36,124 nt of DNA from assembly GCA_964432995.1 (NCBI GenBank), contig CAYSPU010000019.1, forward strand, positions 1 to 36,124, read 5' to 3'. The notes under the pieces were generated by a model. The model worked only from the letters and a program-made list of their open reading frames with translations, searched no databases and was not told where the DNA came from. Both the position numbers and the translations under genes were made by a program. This document shows, one piece after another, positions 24,367-32,682 of the stretch (position 1 is its first letter; every line of letters starts with the position of its first letter). This stretch comes from CAYSPU01 sp964432995 (GTDB lineage Bacteria > Verrucomicrobiota > Verrucomicrobiia > Limisphaerales > JAHDYP01).

Positions 24367-25788
24367 ATGTTCTCTGACGTCTGCATGCAAACGAAGCGAT
24401 GGATTCTGCTGGGAGTGATCTTCACCGGCCCGCTGGTGGGCGCGGCCCAGGACCTCGAGAGCCTGGTGGCTGGGGCGGCGACCGACCTGCAGAAGGCTAC
24501 GACCGAACTCTCCGACATGCGCCAGCAGGTGGAAGCGGAACGTCTCCCCCTGGCGCGGAAGATCACGGGGCTCGAACAACAGCTCATCAACCGGCGGGCG
24601 GAGTTGGCCAAGGCGCAGCGGTTCCAGGAGAACCAGTTGGTCGAGCTCAATGCGCTCAAGGCGGAAGCGAAGCGGCAGTCAGACGAGGTCAAGTATATCG
24701 ACTCGCTGTTGACCGAGTATGCGCGGGCGTTCCGATCGCGCCTGAGTTTCGTTGAAGAACCGCTGTACACACAGATGCTGGACGCGGTGGACCAGGCTGC
24801 GGGTTCGGCCGACCCGACGCCGGCGGAGAAGTTCCAGCGGCGGGCGGTGTTGCTGACCTCAGCCTTGCAGCGGGCGGAGAACGCGCAGGGCGGGCAGTTG
24901 ATCGAGTGTCGCTCGCTGGACAAGCAAGGGCTGCTGAATCGCGGCAAGGTCGCGCTGGTGGGTCCCGTGGCGGTCTTCGCCAGCAGTTCGAGCACGACGG
25001 CGGGCTTGCTGCAGCAGGAACTGAACAAGACCGATCCCACGATCGCGCCGCTGGACAAACCGTACGAAGAGGCCAGCCGCACTTTGGCGACCACCGGCCA
25101 GGGAGAGCTGGTGCTCGATCCCACGTCCGGCAACGCGTTCAAGTTGTCCGCCCTCAAGGAAAGCCTGTTCGACCGGCTCAAGAAGGGCGGCGTGGTCATG
25201 ATCCCGCTGATCGGGCTGGGGATCGCGGCCATCGTGCTGGCCTTGATCAAGTGGCTTCAATTCGCGCAGGTCCGGCTGGCGACCGAGGCCGATCTGCAAA
25301 AAGTGCTCCGGCTCCTGGAGGACGAGAAAGCCGAACAGGCCCTGGACCACGCCCGCAGCATTCGCGGCATGGCGGGCGACCTGCTCGCGGCAGCCGTGCT
25401 GCGTGCCGGCGAGAAGAAGGAGTATATCGAGGAAATCCTCTACGAGAAGATGCTCGGGGCACGGACCCGGCTCGAGCGTGGCCTGCCCTTCCTCGCGCTG
25501 GCGGCGACGACCGGGCCGCTGCTCGGTCTGCTGGGAACGGTTACGGGGATGATCGCGACCTTCCGACTGATCTCCAGCTTTGGGAGCGGCGACCCCAAGA
25601 TGCTGGCTGCGGGGATTTCCGAGGCGCTGATCTGCACGGCGACCGGGATGGCGATTGCCATTCCAGCGTTGCTGTTTCACGCCTTTTTGAGCCGGCGGGC
25701 CAAGGGGATCATCGGCAGCCTGGAACAGACGGCTGTCGGCTTCGTCAACGGCGTGCCCCAATCCGAAGACCGAACCTCGTTTGCGTGA
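24367..25788 (+). CDS. TtpC-like ExbB protein (periplasmic coiled coil plus MotA/TolQ/ExbB channel)
   Basis: 473 residues; ATG 24385 (MQTKRWILLG) is an alternative start and gives a cleaner signal peptide. Residues about 28-125 form a periplasmic coiled coil, followed by a mixed domain up to ~265. The channel part has three transmembrane helices (about 276-298, 373-396 and 417-440) with GPLLGLLGTVTGMIATF and AAGISEALICTATGMAIAIP, the MotA/TolQ/ExbB hallmark. This long ExbB type (TtpC) is an essential additional subunit of TonB2 complexes in Vibrio. It is 7 nt downstream of the DUF3450 gene. Confidence 0.9.
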   Translation: MFSDVCMQTKRWILLGVIFTGPLVGAAQDLESLVAGAATDLQKATTELSDMRQQVEAERLPLARKITGLEQQLINRRAELAKAQRFQENQLVELNALKAEAKRQSDEVKYIDSLLTEYARAFRSRLSFVEEPLYTQMLDAVDQAAGSADPTPAEKFQRRAVLLTSALQRAENAQGGQLIECRSLDKQGLLNRGKVALVGPVAVFASSSSTTAGLLQQELNKTDPTIAPLDKPYEEASRTLATTGQGELVLDPTSGNAFKLSALKESLFDRLKKGGVVMIPLIGLGIAAIVLALIKWLQFAQVRLATEADLQKVLRLLEDEKAEQALDHARSIRGMAGDLLAAAVLRAGEKKEYIEEILYEKMLGARTRLERGLPFLALAATTGPLLGLLGTVTGMIATFRLISSFGSGDPKMLAAGISEALICTATGMAIAIPALLFHAFLSRRAKGIIGSLEQTAVGFVNGVPQSEDRTSFA

Positions 25789-25810
25789 TGCACCTCAACC
25801 CCTGACGACG

Positions 25811-26488
25811 ATGAACGAACTGTTACACGAAATGCTCCACACCTGGGTCAGCGGCGGCTGGGTGATGGCGGCCATCGCCATCCTGGCGGTGATTCTGTAT
25901 GCCTCCGCCATTCACGTGTTGATGTCGGCGCACCACCGGGGCATCAGCCGGGCATCGGATCCGGTCCTGCAGCGCTGGGTTGCGCAGCCCCAGCAGGCCC
26001 CGGCCCGCGTTCGGGAGTTGATTCGTTACACGCAGGACGAGGTTCGCTCGATCCGCGACGTCGAGGGGCGGTTCCGGGAGGTGGAGGCAACGCAGGTTAC
26101 GGATCTGGACCGGCGGCTGGCCTTTCTGAACGTGATGGTGATTGCGGCGCCTTTGTTCGGCCTCCTCGGCACGGTCTTGGGCATGTTGCTGACGTTCCAA
26201 GCCATCGGCGTGGGCGGGAGCTCCACGGCCGAGATCATCGCCAAGGGAATCAGTGAAGCCCTGGTGTGCACCCAGAGCGGCATGATGGTGGCCATCCCCG
26301 GTCTGATCATGGCCACCGTCGCCAAGCGCTGGCGCAATGAATACGCGGCTTTCCTGGCCCGGCTGGAGAGCGTGACCCTGCGCCAATTCCGATCCGAAGC
26401 GTCCGTCGTGACCCGTGGCACGGTGGGGAATGAAACCCCGACCGCCCCGACGGAGATCAACGGAATGCCCGAAGCCGCGCCCGCATGA
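25811..26488 (+). CDS. exbB: ExbB proton-channel protein (short form)
   Basis: 225 residues from ATG 25811. Three transmembrane helices: about 17-38 (GWVMAAIAILAVILYASAIH), 104-126 with APLFGLLGTVLGMLLTF, and 145-170 with AKGISEALVCTQSGMMVAIP. This is the standard ExbB that pairs with ExbD to form the proton-driven motor energising TonB. The C-terminal tail ends in an Ala/Pro-rich stretch. It overlaps the first exbD by 4 nt (ATGA). Confidence 0.92.
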   Translation: MNELLHEMLHTWVSGGWVMAAIAILAVILYASAIHVLMSAHHRGISRASDPVLQRWVAQPQQAPARVRELIRYTQDEVRSIRDVEGRFREVEATQVTDLDRRLAFLNVMVIAAPLFGLLGTVLGMLLTFQAIGVGGSSTAEIIAKGISEALVCTQSGMMVAIPGLIMATVAKRWRNEYAAFLARLESVTLRQFRSEASVVTRGTVGNETPTAPTEINGMPEAAPA

Positions 26489-26892
26489 GATTCCGTCGGA
26501 CCCTGGAGGAACCAGACGAGCCGATCGAGCTGAACCTGATTCCGCTCATCGACGTGATCATGTTCCTCCTCATCTTCTTCATCTCGACCACGAGTTTCAT
26601 CGAAATGCCGGGCGTCGAGGTCGACAAACCGCGCGCGGTCACGGCCCGTCAGGTCGAAAAGAACAGCATCATTTTCGCGCTGACGACCGACGGCAAGATT
26701 GCCTACGGCGGCAAGGAGATCGGCTTGGGCGGAGTTCGACCCACGGTCAAGCGTCTCTGTGCCAAGGAAGCCTTGCCGGTGGTCATTCAGGCGGACCAGA
26801 ATTCGCTGTCCGGTCTGATGGTGCGGGTGATGGACGAGGCCAAGCTCGGGGGTGCGAAAGACGTCAAGCTGGCGAGCGCCAAACGTTCATGA
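26485..26892 (+). CDS. exbD: ExbD protein 1
   Basis: 135 residues. A single N-terminal transmembrane helix carries the protonatable Asp23 (LNLIPLIDVIMFLLIFFIS), preceded by PIE, and the periplasmic ExbD/TolR domain follows with VVIQADQNSLSGLMVRVMDE. It overlaps both its neighbours by 4 nt. Its paralogue follows immediately, with an identical stretch across the membrane helix. Confidence 0.92.
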   Translation: MRFRRTLEEPDEPIELNLIPLIDVIMFLLIFFISTTSFIEMPGVEVDKPRAVTARQVEKNSIIFALTTDGKIAYGGKEIGLGGVRPTVKRLCAKEALPVVIQADQNSLSGLMVRVMDEAKLGGAKDVKLASAKRS

Positions 26893-27293
26893 AACTCCGC
26901 CGATCCCTTTCCGAGCCGGATCAACCGATTGAGCTGAACCTGATTCCGCTCATCGATGTGATCATGTTCCTGCTGATCTTCTTCATTTCCACCACGAGTT
27001 TCATGGATGTGCAGGGGTTGAGTGTGGACAAGCCGCAGGCGGCCGGCCGGTCGTCGGGCGAGGGCGAAAGCATCGTCTTTGCCGTGGAGAGCGACGGCAA
27101 GGTCTACTACGGACGCCAGGAAATCGGTCTGGATGGGGTGCGGCCCACAGTGAAACGACTCTGTGCCGAGGCCGCGCTGCCGGTGGTGATTCAAGCCGAT
27201 GAAAAGTCCCGGTCGGGCCTGGTCACGCGGGTCCTGGACGAGGCGATGTTGGGTGGGGCCAAGGACGTCAGCCTGGCTACCCACCGCGGCTGA
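26889..27293 (+). CDS. exbD: ExbD protein 2, tandem paralogue
   Basis: 134 residues from ATG 26889, which overlaps the first exbD stop (ATGA). The membrane helix and its Asp are identical to ExbD1 (PLIDVIMFLLIFFISTTSF), while the periplasmic part has diverged (SFMDVQGLSVDKPQAAG and ADEKSRSGLVTRVLDEA). The motor uses an ExbD dimer within an ExbB pentamer, so two co-translated paralogues could form a heterodimer. Confidence 0.92.
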   Translation: MKLRRSLSEPDQPIELNLIPLIDVIMFLLIFFISTTSFMDVQGLSVDKPQAAGRSSGEGESIVFAVESDGKVYYGRQEIGLDGVRPTVKRLCAEAALPVVIQADEKSRSGLVTRVLDEAMLGGAKDVSLATHRG

Positions 27294-27313
27294 ACGCACC
27301 TTCCCGAGCCGAG

Positions 27314-27976
27314 ATGCGCAAGGTCTACCAGTCCGAGAGCAACCCGCTGAACCTCCCGGTGGCGATCTTCCTTTCGGTGGGCTTCACGGCCTTGCTCTTC
27401 GGCTTCATCCCCTTCGCACACCGGGTGAATCGGCCGCAACAGGTTCTGGAATTGCGCACGAGCCGCGCCATCGATTTGCCGCCTCCAACGGACGAAACCC
27501 CGCCTCCTGCGCCCGTAGAGGAAATGAAGCCTCCCGAGGCGCCGGCCGAACCTGAGCTGGCGGAGACCCAGGTGGAGATCCCCATTGCCGCCTCCTTGGA
27601 TGTTGCCTTGGGAAGCGGAGGAGGCGTGGTGGATTCGGGGGAGATCCATTCGCTGACCGCCGTGGAAACCGTGAAGGAGGAGACCTTCGATATTTCGGAG
27701 TTGGAGAAGCGGCCGGAGGCGGTCTCCCAGGTGACGCCGACGTACCCGGCGGAGCTGCGCAAGGCGAAGATCGAGGGTTCGGTAACGCTGGTCTTCGTGT
27801 TGAGCGAAGATGGCCGCGTCGAGGACCCGCGTGTGGAGAAGTCCTCCCGCCCGGAATTCGAGCGGCCCGCGCTGGAAGCCATCCGTAGGTGGCGCTTTAG
27901 CCCGGGCGAGAAAGACGGCCGGCCGGTGAGGACCTATATCCGGCAGGCCATGCGGTTTCGCGTCGCCTCCGGCTGA
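27314..27976 (+). CDS. tonB: TonB energy-transducing protein
   Basis: 220 residues. A cytoplasmic N-terminus and one transmembrane anchor (about 15-33, PVAIFLSVGFTALLFGFIPF), then a short Pro-rich periplasmic spacer (55-80, with PPPTDETPPPAPVEE). The C-terminal domain is complete: QVTPTYPAELRKAKIEGSVT, LVFVLSEDGRV and ALEAIRRWRFSP. The spacer is short, as in TonB2-type proteins that work with TtpC. It follows exbD2 by 20 nt and precedes the TPR gene by 18 nt. Confidence 0.93.
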   Translation: MRKVYQSESNPLNLPVAIFLSVGFTALLFGFIPFAHRVNRPQQVLELRTSRAIDLPPPTDETPPPAPVEEMKPPEAPAEPELAETQVEIPIAASLDVALGSGGGVVDSGEIHSLTAVETVKEETFDISELEKRPEAVSQVTPTYPAELRKAKIEGSVTLVFVLSEDGRVEDPRVEKSSRPEFERPALEAIRRWRFSPGEKDGRPVRTYIRQAMRFRVASG

Positions 27977-27994
27977 CGCCAAGAGAGGTAGACC

Positions 27995-29470
27995 ATGCAG
28001 AGTACGAAGACCCATTCCTTGTCACGAATGAACTTATCCTGGTCCGACCGTTGGCGGCGCATGCCGCTCTGGATTCCCTGCTTGCTGCTGGCAGCGAGTG
28101 GCCCGGCGCACGCCGCGCGCCCGGCGCTCACCCCGGCGGCAACCGACAGAGCCTTCGCGCCCATGCCGGAGACGAACGCGCTCGCGTCGGTCTGGAACGA
28201 ACCGGAGTTTCAGCGCCGGCTGGTGGGCAGCTACGGATTCGAGTCCGACGCCGAGCCGCGGATGCAACCCGAGGAATTGGCTGCCTACCGTCAGGAGGTG
28301 GTGCCGCTGCTCACGAACAGCAGTCCGGAGAAGGCGATGGCCACGCTCCGTCGCCTGGCGAAACCCAAGGCGAGCGCCGTATTCGACTTCACGTTGGGCA
28401 ACCTCCATTTCCAGAACGACGACCTGACCAACGCGGTGGCGTGTTTCGAGGCCGCTTTGGCCAAGTTCCCCGACTATCGGCGGGCGCAGAAGAACCTGGC
28501 GTTCGCGCTGGTCCGCGCCGGCCGCTATGCCGATGCGATCAAGCCGTTGTCGCGAACCATCGCCCTGGGAGACGGTGACGGGAAGGTGTTCGGGATCCTG
28601 GGATTCGCCTGCATGGACCAAGGACGGTACGTCTCGGCCGAGGCGGCGTATCGCCAGGCGCTGGTGTTTGAGCCGGACAAGTTGGATTTCAAACTGGGTT
28701 TGGTGAAGTGTTCGCTTTCCACGGGGAATTACGACTATGCCCTGGCCCTGGTGGACGAACTCCTCCACCAGTACCCCGAGCGCGAGAGTCTCTGGTCGCT
28801 TCAGGCCAACCTTTACATCAAGAAAGAGCAGCCGAAGGAGGCGGCCATCAGCCTGGAAATGCTCCGGCGGATGGGGAAAGCCACAGTCCCCAACCTGTTC
28901 CTGCTCGGTGACCTTTACATGACCCAGGAAGCCCCCGACCTGGCGCTGCACGCCTACCTGGATGCGGTGGATCAGGACGCCGGACAGAACCTGGCCAAGG
29001 CGTTGCGTCCCGCCCAGATCCTCGTCAGTCGCGGCGCCTGGGAGGAAGCTCGCCAACTGTTTGGCAAGATCCGCGCCACGGAGAACGGTCTGACCGGAGC
29101 CGACGAACTGAAGCTGCTCAAATTGGAGTCCAAGGTCGCGATGTCCACCGGAGAGGGCGAACAGGCCATCGCGACCCTGGAGGAGATCATCCGGAAAGAC
29201 CCGCTCGACGGAGAAGCGCTGCTGCTGGCCGGCGATTACTTCGCCAAGCACGGGGAATCGGAGAAAGCGGAGTTCCGCTACCAGAGTGCGGCCAGCCTCT
29301 CCGGCTACCAAGCCGACGCCTACGTGAAGCACGCCCAACTGCTCGTGCAGTCGCGAAAGTACGTCGAGGCGGTCGAACTCCTGCGCAAAGCCCAGAAGGT
29401 CAAGCCGCGCGACAGCGTCCAGCGCTACTTGGAGAAGGTCGAACAACTCGCCCGGGCCGGACATGCCTGA
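27995..29470 (+). CDS. Periplasmic TPR protein of the TonB2 operon
   Basis: 491 residues. The signal peptide spans residues 1-41 (WRRMPLWIPCLLLAASGPAHA). The rest is all-alpha, with repeats of tetratricopeptide type (for example FDFTLGNLHFQNDDLTNAVA, then YRRAQKNLAFALVRAGRYAD), about nine units up to VEAVELLRKAQKVKPRDSVQ. A TPR protein occupies the same last position in Vibrio TonB2 clusters (tonB2-TPR). It probably scaffolds the complex between TonB and the receptor. It overlaps the receptor gene by 8 nt. Confidence 0.88.
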   Translation: MQSTKTHSLSRMNLSWSDRWRRMPLWIPCLLLAASGPAHAARPALTPAATDRAFAPMPETNALASVWNEPEFQRRLVGSYGFESDAEPRMQPEELAAYRQEVVPLLTNSSPEKAMATLRRLAKPKASAVFDFTLGNLHFQNDDLTNAVACFEAALAKFPDYRRAQKNLAFALVRAGRYADAIKPLSRTIALGDGDGKVFGILGFACMDQGRYVSAEAAYRQALVFEPDKLDFKLGLVKCSLSTGNYDYALALVDELLHQYPERESLWSLQANLYIKKEQPKEAAISLEMLRRMGKATVPNLFLLGDLYMTQEAPDLALHAYLDAVDQDAGQNLAKALRPAQILVSRGAWEEARQLFGKIRATENGLTGADELKLLKLESKVAMSTGEGEQAIATLEEIIRKDPLDGEALLLAGDYFAKHGESEKAEFRYQSAASLSGYQADAYVKHAQLLVQSRKYVEAVELLRKAQKVKPRDSVQRYLEKVEQLARAGHA

Positions 29471-32400
29471 CGCGGTCGACCAGGACAGCGCCGGGTCCAT
29501 TCCCAGGAGCATGAATTCCCGTTACCCAACCCGGGGTCCACAACGTCCGAGCGGGTGTGATCCCCTGTTGCCTGGCTCGGGCAGGACCGCCGGCAGGGCG
29601 CTCGCGCGACGGCGGCTTCGCTGGATCCCGGGACTGGTCGTGCTCGGGGTGGCGTTGCTGGCCGCCTGCAAAGGGCGCGCTCAGGAAAGCGGGTCCGTTG
29701 CCGGGGTGGTGGTCAACACCTGGGACGGCACGCCGCTCCCGCTGGTTACGGTCTCGGTGCGCGGCACCACCCTGGCCACACAAACCGATCCGGCGGGAAA
29801 ATACGAACTCCAGAACGTTCCCCCCGGCGACCAGGTGCTTCGTTTCTCCAAGTCCGGATTCGAATCGGTGGTGGTGACGGATGTGCGTGTGCTGGGAGGG
29901 CAGACCACAACCGTGAACGGGAATCTGCGGCCCGAGTTTTACGAGCTCGAGGAATACGAGGTGACCGCCGAGGTGTTCAACGAGCAGACCATCCAGATCC
30001 TCCAGGAACGCCAGAGCTCCTCGGCAATGCTCGAGGCCCTCGGCTCGGACTTTCTCTCGCAGGTCGGGGCCGGAAACGCGGCGGACTCGATCGCGAAGGT
30101 GTCGGGCGCAACGATTGTGGAAGGGAAGTTCGCCGTAATCCGCGGGCTGAACGACCGCTACGTCACCACCACCCTCAACGGCGCGCGCGTTCCTTCAGCG
30201 GACCCCTACCGGCAGTCCGCGTCGCTCGACCTGTTCCCGGCGCAGGTGATCGATCGCGTGGTGGTAGCCAAGACCTTCACGCCGGACCAGCCCGGCACGT
30301 TCACCGGCGGGGGAATTGATATCGTCACCAAGTCGTTTCCGGAAAAGCCGTTCGTGTCGGGCTCGCTGGGAACCGCCTACAACTCCCAGGCGAGTTTCAA
30401 CGACCGCTTCCTGACCTACCACGGCGGCGACTTGGACTGGGCGGGAATGGATGATGGAAGCCGGGAGCTTCCGGACGAATTGGCGGGAATCACTCCTCCT
30501 CCGGCGCTGGTCACCAGCGGTCCTCGGACTTCGCCGAACTTCCAGCGGAACGTCGACAGTCAACTGCGCCTGGAGGAACTCACGCGCGCCCTGGGCCCAA
30601 CCCAGTTTGCCCCCACTCGCGAAGCGCCGCCGCTCGATCACAGTCTCTCCCTGGCGGGTGGCGGTTCCATCGGCGGGCTTGGCGGACCCCTGGGAGTCTT
30701 CGCCGGATTCAGCTACAAACACGATTACTCGTTCTACGAAGACGGCGTGACCCGCCGCTACGGGGGCGTCACCGGCGGCGTCCCGGATTTGTTGAGCAGC
30801 TACGACGATTCCAAGTCGCTCAGCGTGGTCAACTGGTCCGGCATGGTGAACCTGGCCTATCAGCCCTTCGAGAATCATCAGCTCGGTTTCACCTTCTTCT
30901 ACAACCAGAACGCGGTGGACGAGGCCAGTCTGCAGGACAACGGCTACGAGAACTACAGCGCCGGCGTCTACCGCAAGTTCCGGCTCCACTACACCGAACG
31001 GAACCTGACCACCTACCAGATGAAGGGGGAACACCTCTTTCCGCAAGTCGACAACATCAAGTTCAACTGGCTGGTGGCGTTGACGGGCACCACGCAGGAT
31101 GAGCCCGACGCGCGTTTCTTCAACGACCTCGACCCGGGCGGCGGCCCCATCACCGGCGGCAACACCGTCCCCAGCCCCAGCGACCCCACCCGCTATTTCC
31201 GAAGCCTGGACGAAGACAACCGCAACGTGAAGCTGGACTGGACCATTCCCATCCCCAGTTGGACGGACGACGACGGGCAAGTCAAGCTGGGTCTGTTCGA
31301 CAGCACCTCCGACCGCAGTTACTCGGATCATGCCCTCTATTATCCGAATGGCGGTGCCTACGGTGGAGATCCCAACCTGTTCCTGACCGAGGACAACCTC
31401 GGCCTGAATCGCATCCAGACCAATCGGAACAGCCTCACCTTCTTCTGGGACCGCTACCTCCAGTCGTTCGACAGCCGGTACGACGCGCAGCAGGATGTCC
31501 AGGCTGCCTACCTCATGCTCGAGTTCCCCCTGGTCCGGAGTGTCCGCCTCGTGGGCGGCGCACGATTTGAAACCACGGATCTCCGGGTCCATTCCGAAAG
31601 TTACCTGGCCAGCAGCGTCACCGGGCTCTCCACCAATGATGCGCGGCTCGAACAGACCGACTGGTTACCCAGCGTGGGCCTCATCTACTCCGTGCGGGCC
31701 GACATGAATGTCCGCTTCAATTTCAGCCAGACCATCGCCCGCCCGGCTTTTCGCGAGCTGGCCGCCTACTACAGTTACGACACGATCATCCAGGATTTCG
31801 TTGAGGGGAATCCGCTTCTCACAATGAGCTCCATCGACAACTACGATCTCCGGTGGGAGTGGTTTCCCCACGCCGGGGACGTGCTCAGTGCCAGCTTCTT
31901 CTATAAAGACCTGCAAGACGCGATCGAGCGCGGCAACGTCAAAGGCGCGGGAGACGTGATCACCTTCTTCAACCGCCCGACGGCCCAGTTGTACGGGCTG
32001 GAGCTGGAGGCTCGGAAGAATCTCCAATTCCTGGCGTCGGTGCTGCGCCCGTTCAGCATCGGAGGGAACGTGGCCCTCGTGCAATCCGAGGTCGAGCTGA
32101 TGCCCGAGGAGCTTTCGTTCAAGCGCCAGTTCTTGCCGGACGCCAGCGATACCCGCCCGCTCTACGACCAATCCCCGTACATTGTGAACCTGGATTTGAG
32201 TTATGAAAACACGCAGCGAGGCACCACCGCTGCCCTGGTCTGCAACCTCGCCGGCCCCCGAATTGCCATCGCCAAACTGAACGCCGACGATGTGTACGAA
32301 CAGCCGGCCCCGTCCCTGGACTTGGTCGTGTCGCAGAAGATCGGGCGACACGCGACGCTCAAGTTCTCCGCGAAGAACCTGCTCGATCCCGCGATCGAGC

Positions 32401-32486
32401 GGACCTATGGAGAACACAGCGATCTCCTTTACTCCTCCTACCACAAGGGCCGCATCTTTGCCCTGTCTCTGAACCTCGAGTTCTGA
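29463..32486 (+). CDS. TonB-dependent outer-membrane receptor with N-terminal carboxypeptidase-regulatory-like domain
   Basis: 1007 residues from ATG 29463; ATG 29511 is an alternative start. The signal anchor is about residues 49-72 (RRRLRWIPGLVVLGVALLAA). A carboxypeptidase-regulatory-like Ig-fold domain follows (about 76-155: SVAGVVVNTWDGTPLPLVTV and KYELQNVPPGDQVLRFSKSG), then a probable TonB box EEYEVTAE (163-170). The plug is about 180-290 (KFAVIRGLNDRYVTTTLNGA, ASLDLFPAQVIDRVVVAKTF, TFTGGGIDIVTKSF). The C-terminal barrel ends SLNLEF with the terminal Phe expected for outer-membrane insertion. The ligand is unknown. Operon position behind Pho-box-like repeats suggests a phosphate-containing substrate. 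Confidence 0.9.
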   Translation: MPDAVDQDSAGSIPRSMNSRYPTRGPQRPSGCDPLLPGSGRTAGRALARRRLRWIPGLVVLGVALLAACKGRAQESGSVAGVVVNTWDGTPLPLVTVSVRGTTLATQTDPAGKYELQNVPPGDQVLRFSKSGFESVVVTDVRVLGGQTTTVNGNLRPEFYELEEYEVTAEVFNEQTIQILQERQSSSAMLEALGSDFLSQVGAGNAADSIAKVSGATIVEGKFAVIRGLNDRYVTTTLNGARVPSADPYRQSASLDLFPAQVIDRVVVAKTFTPDQPGTFTGGGIDIVTKSFPEKPFVSGSLGTAYNSQASFNDRFLTYHGGDLDWAGMDDGSRELPDELAGITPPPALVTSGPRTSPNFQRNVDSQLRLEELTRALGPTQFAPTREAPPLDHSLSLAGGGSIGGLGGPLGVFAGFSYKHDYSFYEDGVTRRYGGVTGGVPDLLSSYDDSKSLSVVNWSGMVNLAYQPFENHQLGFTFFYNQNAVDEASLQDNGYENYSAGVYRKFRLHYTERNLTTYQMKGEHLFPQVDNIKFNWLVALTGTTQDEPDARFFNDLDPGGGPITGGNTVPSPSDPTRYFRSLDEDNRNVKLDWTIPIPSWTDDDGQVKLGLFDSTSDRSYSDHALYYPNGGAYGGDPNLFLTEDNLGLNRIQTNRNSLTFFWDRYLQSFDSRYDAQQDVQAAYLMLEFPLVRSVRLVGGARFETTDLRVHSESYLASSVTGLSTNDARLEQTDWLPSVGLIYSVRADMNVRFNFSQTIARPAFRELAAYYSYDTIIQDFVEGNPLLTMSSIDNYDLRWEWFPHAGDVLSASFFYKDLQDAIERGNVKGAGDVITFFNRPTAQLYGLELEARKNLQFLASVLRPFSIGGNVALVQSEVELMPEELSFKRQFLPDASDTRPLYDQSPYIVNLDLSYENTQRGTTAALVCNLAGPRIAIAKLNADDVYEQPAPSLDLVVSQKIGRHATLKFSAKNLLDPAIERTYGEHSDLLYSSYHKGRIFALSLNLEF

Positions 32487-32493
32487 CGATCCC

Positions 32494-32512
32494 GGCCTCC
32501 CGGACGGGGGCC
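32494..32512 (+). terminator. Weak hairpin after the TonB-dependent receptor gene
   Basis: GGCCTCC (32494-32500) pairs with GGGGGCC (32506-32512) in a 7-bp stem with one T-G wobble and a 5-nt loop, starting 8 nt after the stop codon. It has no T-tract. Confidence 0.35.
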
Positions 32513-32604
32513 CAAGCCACCGCTGCTGGTGCATCGATCTCTCCGCCGCCCACCCGGCCGCTGCCGGGTCAGATCGAATCGATTGTGGCGGTCAGGTGAA
32601 TCGC

Positions 32605-32622
32605 AGTTCACCGGATCGTCAC
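32605..32622 (+). promoter_or_regulatory. Pho-box-like direct repeat before the surface-protein gene
   Basis: AGTTCAC (32605-32611), spacer CGGA and TCGTCAC (32616-32622): two 7-mers with 11-nt period. The core TCACCGGA is identical to that of the box at 13.0 kb. The start codon lies 60 nt downstream. The 196-nt intergenic region holds no other recognisable element besides the weak hairpin at its left edge. Confidence 0.55.
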
Positions 32623-32682
32623 GTCGACGAGATGCTCCCGTAACACGCCCGAGGTTCACTCGACGGTGTCGTCAAAACCTGC

